Shown: positions 25,401 to 37,400 of the stretch, in pieces
Numbering within the stretch: position 1 is the stretch's first letter
Layout: each line of letters starts with the position of its first letter
Assembly: GCA_903813345.2 (NCBI GenBank)
Contig: CAIIXF020000003.1
Span: forward strand, 10,742,931 to 10,806,930
Source of the DNA: Owenia fusiformis
Lineage: Eukaryota; Annelida; Polychaeta; Sabellida; Oweniidae
Direction: 5' to 3'
Length of the DNA stretch: 64,000 bases
Program-made: the position numbers and the translations under genes
The notes under the pieces: generated by a model
Databases searched by the model: none
Told to the model about the DNA's origin: nothing
Seen by the model: the letters and a program-made list of their open reading frames with translations, nothing else

Positions 25401-28400
25401 ATTTTTTACCACATCGGTCCATATGCGACTTAACTCAAACGTTAAAATTCAACGTTGTCGAAACAGATTGAAACAGATTGAAAATCTGGAGTCTATTGCT
25501 TTTGCCAGGATTCTTCTTCTTATTCTTCCACGCAAGTTTTCTCGCTAAATAGAAGAGCTTACTTTAAATGGCTTACATGGTTAGTTGAGGTGTGTGTCTT
25601 GGATCATGAGAAATTAGGTCAAATTTTTATCTAGATCAAAGGTCAAGAACTAGGTCAAATCTTACATTTTCAACATTTTGTCATACATTCACAAAATAAT
25701 TAAAACAAAATCGCTCTGTGATTAAATTAAAAACGAACAAGGTGAATGATGGATATTGAAATGAGAGAGTTTATTTCCAATAACTCCAAATGTCCCTATA
25801 CATGTTTTTCACTCTTCAGAGATGTAACATCCAGTTTTTACTGAGTTACAAAGTTCATTTTTCTGAAATACATGAATTTGTATAAATTTCTCCACTTTAA
25901 AGACATATTACTCCCCCTTCGTTCACTCCCCCATTCAATTTTAATTATTTTTTGACTATTTTTAATCGAACATATGGATAAATCAGCAATGATATTAACT
26001 TTGTGATAATAAAGTAACTTATACGAGTACGTATTTATTACAGGAAGTGAATTAGTTCCTTGATTCATAGCAAAAACACTGACTTTTTCACATTGGTGCA
26101 CATTTCACATTTTCACACTTCTGCATATCTTAGAAGTGTATCAGTTCAAAAAATCCTATAACTAGCATATTCTACCATTCCATGCACCTATTCATTTACC
26201 AAACCAGTAGTAGACTTTCTCTTGAAAAAATAAATATTCCATTTGTTGAATTCTCTAGCAGTAATCTGCTACTCCCCCCCCCATTCATTTTTTCTGCAGT
26301 ACAAATATGTACTGAAAAATGCTCCTTTCAGTACAAATGTGCTCCCCTAGTGAATGTTTGTGTATGTGTTCATGCGTGAAATAAATACTCCAATGGCCTC
26401 ATCACAATTCTCTTGCATAAAATCTAACATTGGAATGGTGGCAGTCTGTTGTTGAAAAGTAGCAGCATGGGGTCAACCCAGTTGTCCGAAACCCAGTTCT
26501 CCGAAACCCAGTTCTCCGAAACCCAGTTTTCCGAAACCCAGTTCTCCGAAACCCAGTTCTCCGAAAATAAGGGGATCTTATTTGAAAAATACAATTTTTT
26601 TTAACGAATCTCGTTGTCGCAACCTCTGCGAATCACAACATAACATTGGAATAACGTTGACATCATTGCAAAATTAGGCTAAATATGCTAAGTCAAGACG
26701 TTAATTGTTTAATGTTAAGCCTACGAAAGTTCATATACAGGTGATATAGATGTTCAAACAAACAAAGTTAAATTATGTTATTCTCATTGTAAAATGGCGT
26801 TTACACAACATACATAGATAGGGGTCTACAATTTTTAAACCAATTTTCTTTATGGCCCATGGGCCTTTTTTGAGAGGGAACAACATTTTTCCAATGGGTG
26901 ATGAGCGTTAATAAAAGGAAAAATAGCTTTCCCAAGCCAGTGGGCATTTATTTAGTAAGTATTTAGTTATGTACATCTTTTGAAACCAAAACTTATTCTT
27001 CATTTACGTACTCTGTTCGAGAAATAGAGATTAAATTAAAAGGATGAAGTGAGCACATGGCGAAAATGAAACTTCTTGCAGCGAATGGGAGAACATCCAT
27101 TTTGATACGAGGACAGCCTGCCGTCGTTTCCAGTTTATCCCAAGTGATTAAGTTATAAATGTTTTGTTCTTTTACGATTTGATAAAATACAGAGACTAAG
27201 AAATTAAATGCGACGAAATATTTTGACAACGTAATATGTATACTGTTTTATTCTTAAAGTACTATATGCGTAAACTTATTTTATCTGTTTCAAAATGATT
27301 CATTTTATTTTGCCTATATAAAAGAGATTGAAGAAGATAAGATAAACTGTTCCGTAATATATATTGTGTTTTGATAACCTTTTTTTAGAATCACAATGTA
27401 AAATAAATCCCCCGTTCCTGCCATTCTGGTAACGCGTGCAATGGATGCAATTTAAAGTGAGAGAGAGAGATCTATGAACATCAGAATGCGTCCATGCCAT
27501 TAATTTGGCCAAATACATGGCATGAAACTGGCCTAAGCTTAGTACGTCTCCCCTTTCTCTGGTAAATTATGACTATATTTTTCGGAGTAATGGGTTTCGG
27601 ACAATTGGGTTTCGGACAAGTGGGTTTCGGACAACTGGGTTTCGGAGAACTGGGTTTCGGACAACTGGGTTTCGGAAAACTGGGGTGCACCCTAGCAGCA
27701 TACATGTAGCTATTCCACCAGGTTTTTCATCGATTTCAGCATCAATACATGCCAATGTAAACACAAGGCAAAATCAGCAAATAATTAATCACAAGATTAT
27801 TTTCAATAAAGATCATAATATTTCACATCTTACTTTGCTCCATGAAGAGAGTAACCACTGCAACTTTGGACACTTTCCAAGATAGCAGCTTTGTGTGGTG
27901 ACAGGTTTAGGTATGTAGAGACACATGTTGTCAGTTAATGAAGTAACACCATTCACACCAACACTACGACATACAACATCACGTTTTTTCTTCCCACTAC
28001 CACAGCTTGCTGAACACTGAAAAAATATTTTTTATCTCTTTTGATGAATTAATCCGATTGATTATCACCAGGATCACTGTCACTAACAGTTATCATAGGA
28101 AATCATATCAAAACATACAATCATGTTGACAAAATAGTCATAGATGTATTCTCAAAAGATGATGTATCACTCATAAAATATAAGCAAAATCATTCTTTTC
28201 TTTTCCAGTTGTATCAAAGAATATGTATAATGGCCTCCATTTTCCAAAATTGCCTTTTTATTGAGCAAACTGAGACACATGTCGCATGCTTCCATACAAA
28301 TATCAACATGATGAAATAAATAAATTGAACTGTAATTAAAAATAGTTCTTTTTGAGTAAAATGGCTGTCAATTTCAAAATGGCAGCCTGACCAAAGAATC

Positions 28401-31400
28401 ATTAGGGAGTATGGCATGCAAAGTCTTACATTGTTGAATATGGTCACCATGTCTTTTTTAATTAGATCTTAAAACTAAATCAATATCCTACATAACTTTT
28501 TAGATAGAAACATTTGTCAGATGGATGGACGTATGGATGGATGATGGTTCTATTGTTTTGAAAATATGTAGTATTTTAATTTCACACATGGCAAGACAAG
28601 GTGTTTCTGATTCCAGCCAATCCAAAGACGCTATTTCACATAACTGCATTCCATAATATAACTAATGACCAACTCAAAGTATAGGGTTGTCAAGGTGACA
28701 ACTGGACTTTTCAGAATGAAATTGATACTTTGCCAACTTGACCCTTGCATAAGATTTCATTAAAAATATAGAATTAGTGAATAGTGAATTCATATCTTTA
28801 AGATGGTTTTGTGGAAACTATTTTACGATGTGTGAAAGGAATTCAAGCCAAAGACTCAATAAATCCAGTGTAATGACCATTCCTTTCAGCTGTTGTTTCC
28901 TAAAATGAACACTCAATTGCTTAGCATCTCTTGCAATCCATCTCCATCTCTGTATAGGACTCTCAAGTTTGGTTCTTGTGCAGTTGATTTGTTTATATCA
29001 TTAATGTTAATAAAGTTCACTCACTCATTATTTTTATATAACTAGATATCAAGATTGCAATCAATCATACGGAGGCCCCATACGCCTTCTTTTTACCTTT
29101 TGAAAGTCAGCCAAAGGTCAAATTTCATAAACAAGGCCATATATGAGCTCCAAGCAACTTGTCGATGGTTTTAAAAAAAAGTTTGGTCAATTTGAAGCAA
29201 GCTGATATTTATATGTTATATGTATTTAAATGTGCCTAAATTTGAATCAAGAAAATCAATTTGAAAAATCAAGGTTTTTGACCTTTTGAAGGTTACTGAA
29301 GGTCATCCAAATGTCAAATCTAAGGTCAGATTTGAACTTTTGAGAAATTGTAAATGATTAATAAAAAAAAGTTTTAAAAGTTTTAAAAATAGGTTTTTGA
29401 CCTGGAAAAATTTCAAAATTTGACCTTTTTCAGATTTTGAGATCTAATATCTAAAAACCTTTGCAAAACTTTAACTGATAATCAATTGCTAATATATGTA
29501 GAACCTTTAGAAGAATATATATCCTGACTTTCATCCCAATATATTAATTTGTAGTCAGCAAATTTGAGAAATTTAGAAAATACAGTTTGTGATTTATTTT
29601 GATGACTTTGACCTTTCGAATTTTTCTTTTTTCAGACCTCAGTAGGTCTTTAGTGATTGAATATACCGGTACCTAAATTTGAATCCAGGTAAGTACCCTG
29701 TAAGTCACTTCTTTTGTTCTTGGTATCATATGTTTGGAATGAAATGAAACATCTTTCCGAACAGTTTAGGTCTCTCAATATTGTAATTGTACAAAGGAAA
29801 TTTTAGTTGATTTTAAAAAAGTATCTTGTTAATGAAATACAAGAACACAAATGTGTATAACATGTTCCCACCGACGGTTGATCCTACAAACTGCACATTT
29901 TTCATTCTGAATGCCTAACACTAATCAGTTGAAAAGATAAGATTTTAAGAGAAAAATCCAATGTGGCCGTTTTAAAATTTAGCAGGACTGCCCAAAAACT
30001 AAGTAGGTTGAGATTTTCATACAAAGAATCATTCCTGGAAATTTGAAATCGATCTGTCAACTGGTTTGCAAGGAAAAGTGTAAACGAGACTTTACAGAGA
30101 GGATTTCAGGATGGAAAATCCAAAATGGACATCTTAAAATTTACCCAGAATGCGGAAAAAGTAATCAGTTCCAAGATTTTCATACTAAAAATCATCCCTG
30201 AAAATTTGAAATTGATCTATCAAATGGTTAACCTGAAAAGGAGTAGACAAGACTTTACAGACACAATTTTAGGACGGAAAATCCAAAATGGCCACCTCAA
30301 AATTTACCCACAAAACCCAAAAATTAGTCAGTTCTCTGAAAATTTGAAATTGATCCGTCAAACAGTTAACCAGAAAACGCATCAACAAGACTTTACAGAC
30401 AAGATTTTAGGATGGAAAAATCCAAAATGGCTGCCTTGACATTTACCTAGAATGCCAAAAAACTAATTAGTTCTAGATTTTCATACTAAGAATCATCCCT
30501 GAAAATTTGAAATTGATCTTCCAAACAGTTCACCTGAAAACGCGTAAACAAAACTTTACAGACAAGATTTTAGGATGGAAAAATCAAAAATGGCCGACAA
30601 TAAAAAAGTGATGCCAAAAAATTAGTCAATTCTAGATTTTCATACTAAGAACCACCCCTGAAAATTGAAATCGAACCAGCAAACAGTTAACTTGAAAAGC
30701 CGTTAACAAGACTTTACAGACAAGATTTTAGGACGGAAAATCCAAAATGGCTGCCTTGGCATTTACCCAGAATGCCAAAAAACCAATCACATCTAGATTT
30801 ACATACTGAGAATCCTCCCTGGAAATTTCCAATTGATCTACCAAACGGTTCACCTGAAAACGTAGAGACAAGATTATAGGATGGAAAAATCCAAAATGGC
30901 CGACAATAAAAAAGTGATTATGAGTTTTTGATTCTTTTTTTACAAAATTATTGCATATAACTACTGTTATTTATTAACAATAACATAATCTTTTACAACA
31001 AAGTCCACCTGCAATCTTTTCTGATATGATAATGTATTGAATATGATACAAAGTATTATCATGCGCTAACTTTTCTTAAAACATTCAAAATGGCTGACAT
31101 GACTGAGCTAACAGGTCCAAAACCTAATCAGATCTAGAATAAAGTGAGCTGAACAAGATGTTAAAGTTTTAAAAGCAACTGTGAAGCCATTTTTCTTAAC
31201 GTTTGCAGACAAAGATTTTAGCATTTGACTTCAAAATGGCCGACAGGAAGTAGGTATCGAGTTAAATCTTTTTCATCCACATCACTATGTGGTGGGATAA
31301 AAACTATAGGAGGCCCCATGGAGGGCCTCCTAATAATCAGTTAGGTTGCCCTTGGTGCAAGTCAATTGCATAATATTTAATAAGTTTTCCCCCTAGGTAT

Positions 31401-34400
31401 CATGAAAAAGAACAATAAGTCCCTGCTGTGCAAATTACATGGTCACAAGTTTTCACTTACACCGCTAATTACAATGTGCCAAACTTGTCAGGTAACCATG
31501 TGTGTCAACTGCGTCGGCTAGTTGCTAGTGCACCATAGGAGAATGATTGCAATAAACCGTGATGTCTTTCAAAAGAATTGGATGAGCTATTATTGTAAAA
31601 CTACGTGAGCATGTAATTTGTACTGCAGGGGTTATTGTTCTTTTTAGTGATACCTGGCGAGAAAATTCATTTAAATATTATGCAATTCATTTGCACAGCG
31701 GTCATACAAAATTACAGCCTTGGAGTAGTTTCTTAGTTTGTAATTGAGATAGACTAAGGTGTCATGCTTTAACACTATTGTCAATAAAAGAAATATATAA
31801 TAGACAATACACTACAAAACTTGAATTCAGCCAACCTGACTCCAGTGGCTAATATGCCATTCGGGTGGGCACTCATGTTCATTACAGTCCTGCTTCCTAG
31901 GTGGCTTTATCTGCTGACAGAACTTTGGCTTCACCTTGAAGTCTTGTGTAGGGGAAACCTGCTGCATACAGTATACTCTCCGCTTCTGTTTCCCACCACC
32001 ACAACTTCTGCTGCATTGCTGCCATGCCTGCGTTACCCACCTAGAAGTGAGAATATATACACTGAACAATAAAACATTGAGCAAAATGTCAATCATTTGT
32101 CTTTTACAGATCAAACTGCAATATTAGTAGAGCAAAGCAGGGTCAAAAGAATGTCGCTATTTATGCAAAGGTTCCAATATACCATTGGAAAGCTTAGAGT
32201 GTCAGCTTTAAGGATCTCAACTGATTTCGGATGTTTACTTGTTGCAAAGTTGAAAATTCACCCTTTCATCACAAAGGGGTAAAATTATGAAATTGAAAAA
32301 GCCTATGGAAAATCATCTCCAATTATCACCTAACTTACTATTGATAATTAGTTGAAAGTTAGGTGTAAAAATTCACATGCAAATGAGCTAATTATCAACT
32401 TAATTAACGCTTAATTTGCAACTTAATTAACGATTAACTACCATCAATATGCAAATGAGCTATTTACGTAAATTAGTTGAAAGTTAGTTGTAAGTTTGAT
32501 GTAAGTTAATCTCTAATTATCACCTAACTTACTATTGATAATTAGTTGAAAGTTAGGTTTAAGTCAGATTTGTGACATCTCAAAAATGACTCGCTTCTTT
32601 TTTGCTTCTCTTCACTCGGAGGTTTTGCTTCATCTTGAACTATTTTGTGACGAAATATTCATCTTAATTAGGATCTTTCAGAACAGACAACATTGAACTT
32701 GAACTATTGAAATTTCACAGCAAGAGGAGGGAAAACCCCATGATTCAATTGATGACATACGATTTCCTCCTTCGCACACCTCCTTTTGTCGAAAACGTAC
32801 CCTCCATCTTGGTTTTCAAAGTTTTCAAATTGACCTAGTTTTAAACCAATCAATGATCGACTCGCTAAACCAATCAGCGACGATGTCATCTCAATACAGA
32901 TTTACATTATAAGCGTATGTCATCTTTGAACCCTGGGGTTTATCCCCCTCTTTTTTAAAGCTATTCTATTTTGCAAATTTTTAAGATTCATGAAAAGCAT
33001 GTGAAAACATCATTATTGCCATCAACAATTAAAATCAGAACACAAACATTAGACTATAATGTTACATAATAAGGACGTAACAGATACAATCAAAAATATG
33101 TTTTGAAATGTCTTTGATCTAACAATCATTATTTAGAAGAGCACATTTGGATTACTTGTGAAATATAGGTAACCCATGTTAGTACCTAAATTGCATTCTA
33201 GGATTAATATTATATGATATCTGATTCAAAAAGATTTTCAAATTCAAAACATTTCAGACAGAAGTGTGAATAAGATTTAACATACATTGTATTCATGTTC
33301 TACATACCCTTATAATAATGTTGACCAAATTTCATGGTAGTATACGCACAATTCCCGTTGTAATTCTCAATTTTATGAGAGAAATATCTCTCACATGTTT
33401 TCTTTTTCCACCATCTTGAAATTAAACTTAGGGGGTTTGTATTTCTAAATCATGGGCCTAATTTACTACTAATTATCATTATAATCATCCTATATGTTAA
33501 CTATCAACCAATAATCTACTTCAGAACAAAAACGTTTTAATTTACCACTTACTATCACCCTCAAACATTTCATATCTTAATTATCAACTAAAAATCATAA
33601 ATCAGCATTATTGTAAGTTAATTTACGTTGAACTTGCTACTGATAATTAGGCCATAATTATCATTGATTTAATTAACGCTTAACTTTAATTCCAATTGCC
33701 AGCAGAATTGTTGATAATTAGTTGTAAATTAGTTGGTAATAAGTTGGTAATTAGTTTTATTTTTCAATTGGGATAGTTTTAATTACTAAATCCTCAATTT
33801 TTTCATCAATTACTTCATATTTTCTTTTTAAATAATTACAGAATTAATGTTGCAAGAAACACACTAGTGTAAAATTAGGGTGGATGACCTCAATTGTTAA
33901 CATTTTGTCTTTGAAAAATTGTCACCCAAAAATATATGAAAATAATGCCAACTTTCTTTTAACCATCATATTTTTCATTCATTTTTCGTTTAAAATGGAA
34001 AAATACACTTCAATAATATAACTAATATATTTAAGTCACTGTCCATGGCCAATTGGAATATGCATCTATACATGTCATACATAGTTCAGGATGGGAGGGT
34101 GGTTATATTGTCAGAATACCAGTTCTACTTAACTCCTTTCTGACTTGTTGCACCTAAGAAACTCATTCATTGGAATATCTCTATATTTGAAATTATGCAT
34201 AATGCATAATTATGCATAATGGAAATTTACATGAAAGTCAGCGAAGCTTAAAGTCCCCATGTAATGTTTAAAAATATGTTTTTATCATTCATTTATTATT
34301 TGTCATGACTTTAAAAGTTTTTACAGATTTTTTGAAAATAAATTTGTTGTCAGCTTTTCATTTCTCAAATATTCAAATTTCCCGCCATTTTTCAAAAAAG

Positions 34401-37400
34401 TTGAAATTTTTTAATCATCAAATATTCCACCATACATTTCAAAAAATATTATCTTTTTAATTAACACCTATGCAAAGATTGAGCAAAGGACACACTATTT
34501 CAATAATAAAATGCCATATCTAATTAATGTGCCACTTCAATGTTTTAGCATATCAAAAATATTGATGACTCACTCAGGTGGCAAAAAAAATTTGAAAAAT
34601 ATGAAATTTTTTTCAATGTCAATCTTTTCTAAATATGCTCAACTTTAAAATGAAATCAATGCTGATTGTCTAACCAGGTTAAAAGGAAGAATATATTATG
34701 TTTTAGATATTACTGTACCATTGGTTTCTATGAGAACTAACATTTTGAAACCTCTAAAAGTTAGTTATAAAGAAACTCACTATTTTCGAACAAAAAGTCC
34801 TTCAAAAACCATTTTTTGAAATTAAAATAAAGAGTTTCACATATCAGACTTTGATAACATTGGGTAAGACTACAATACAAGCCAAAATGGTTTAAACTTA
34901 ATATGGGGACTTTAAAGATGCTGTATTAGAAAATAGGCATGGTTATAAAGATGGCCACTGCTCTGGAGATGGCATAACTTTTTCATTTCTAACCAAAGTC
35001 CACATTAATGGCAAATTATGTAAATAAGTGTGGTTTATGAAAGTCAACACTTAAGCTCCTCCCACCATGCAGAGACAGAGCGCTGGCCAGCTTAAGATAC
35101 TTGCAAGTGAAACTAAATCTGTTAACTGAACACCGCCCCCTTCATTCGTTTCGGTGCCTTGGGTGGTAACTTCGAGCACAAATTTTTTACATAAACATCA
35201 AGGTCTAACATCCTTATTATACACTGACATGTTTCTCAGAGCACTAATCGTTGTTATTATGGACATTTAACAAGAAAACATAAATGATTGACAAAGAAAT
35301 GATGGATTGAATAATTGTGATTAATTTCATAATTTTACCCCTTACTGATGAAGGGGTTGATATTTCAATTTGCAACAAGCAAACATCCGCAAGTAGGCTA
35401 GATCCTTAAAGCTGACACTCTCAGCTTTCCAATGGTGTATTAGAACTTTTGCTTAAATGGCATCATTCTTTTTTCATTAAGGAGTGTACTTTGAGGCTCT
35501 ACTTTGCTCAAGTATATATGGTTGAAGCATGAATGAATAAATGCAAGGGGCTCACACTTTTCAATAACATAGATGCCTTAATATCTGACTGTATTAGAGC
35601 ATTATAAGGTGGAGCTCTGAAACAGGCTTTCTATAGCTTTCTTTCTTTTAGGTGCCTTTTGCTGTCTAGACAAAGTTTGCCTAGATTTAAGATATTGAAG
35701 GTCAAAAAGGTATTTTTCAACTTAAACATATAACAAGCTATTCAGTAAAAGTTGTGACTGATACAGTTTGTAAACTTTGTTAACTCTTTTGTCCAATTGA
35801 TATCAAGGTGGTTGGTCACAATTATAACCAAAGAACAATTCAACTGAATCCAATCCCCTTTGGAATGGTATGGAACCACATCTCAACCTATCGGTATTAG
35901 TCATAAGTAAACTCAATATCATGCATCAATGAATATTTTAAATTGTAATATAAATCCTTGACTGTTCGGCAACCAAGCTTAGAATGATTTTTACTCACTC
36001 TCTTAAAGGCGCAATCATACAAAACCTCATTACACATATTAAGAAAACATTCATATTCTCAACTGAATGATTTAGTACCTGGCTGGGCAGGGCTGTTCAT
36101 TACATGGGAACAATCCTGTTATTGGCTTATCTTTCTTGGCACAAAATTTGTCTTCCATTTCATCTGCATAATCTCTGAGGCACTTGGCTGAGGTGACCTG
36201 TGTACCTATAAGTATACACGAATGTCATTAATCGCTGAGGTACTTACATGTAGCTGGTGTCACCATTGTTCTTGTAAGTATATAATGATGTCAATAATAT
36301 CAGAAACATTTACATGTAGCTGGTGTCACCATTGCTCTTGTAAGTATATAATAATGATGTCAATAATCTCAGAAGCATTTACATGTAGCTGGTGTCACCC
36401 ATGCTCTTGTAAGTATATAAAGATGTCAATAATCTCAGAAGCATTTACATGTAGCTGGTGTAACCCATGCTCTTGTTAGTATATAATGATGTCAACCAGA
36501 ACAACGGCAACGCCAAAGCGTAGCGAATCCCATCAAACAGCCATGGATGGCATTTTTACAAACAAAGTATATAGCAAAAATGGCAGCCATTTTTCAAAAT
36601 GGCCGCCTTCTACCAAAAGTGTCATTAGACCATGTGCCATGCTTATAGTATTCACATACCAAATATGAACAAAATCGCTCTACTACTTTTCAAGTTATAG
36701 TAAAATATGTTAAAATGGCGGCCATTTTTCAAAATGGCCACCTTCTACCAAAAGTGCCATTAGACAGTGTGCCGTGCTTATAGTATTCACATACCAAATA
36801 TGAACAAAATCGCTTCACTACTTTTCGAGTTATAGTAAAATACGTTAAAATGGCGGCCATTTTTCTACCAAAAGTGTCATAGGACAGTGTGTCATGCTTA
36901 TAGTATTCACATACCAAATATGAACAAAATCGCTCCACTACTTTTCGAGTTATAGTAAAATATGTTAAAATGGTGGCCATTTTTCAAAATGGCGGCCATT
37001 TTGAAAAATGGCCGCCTTCTACCAAAAGTGTCTTTAAGCAGTGTGCAATGTTTATAGTATTCACATACCAAATATGAACAAAATCGCTCCACTACTTTTC
37101 AAGTTACAGCAAAAATCGTAAAATAACTAGTAAAGTCCGCCATTTTTCAAGATGGCTGCCATGTGCTTCTTTAATATCTACATTCCTAGCTTTATTAATG
37201 TCCTATATAATTTTTTTACATCTCAAACATATTGCTATTACAGTTTTACATATTGCACCTAAATTACTGTAAATTTGGCACTAAAATGGCCGCCATTTTG
37301 AAATGAGTGGCCATTTTGAAAATAGGCTTTTGAGCAGAACTTCTACCCCCATAGGGTATATGTGTACAAAATATGAACAAAATCGGGCCAACGGTATTTG

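Noticed and set aside
26477-27684. CRISPR-like array
   Set aside because: Units are contiguous 15-bp repeats without spacers, in a eukaryotic transposon end.
27481-27764. Minus-strand ORFs with SPKPS or VRNP pentapeptides
   Set aside because: Products of the 15-bp tandem units in the right TIR of the 26469-27692 element.
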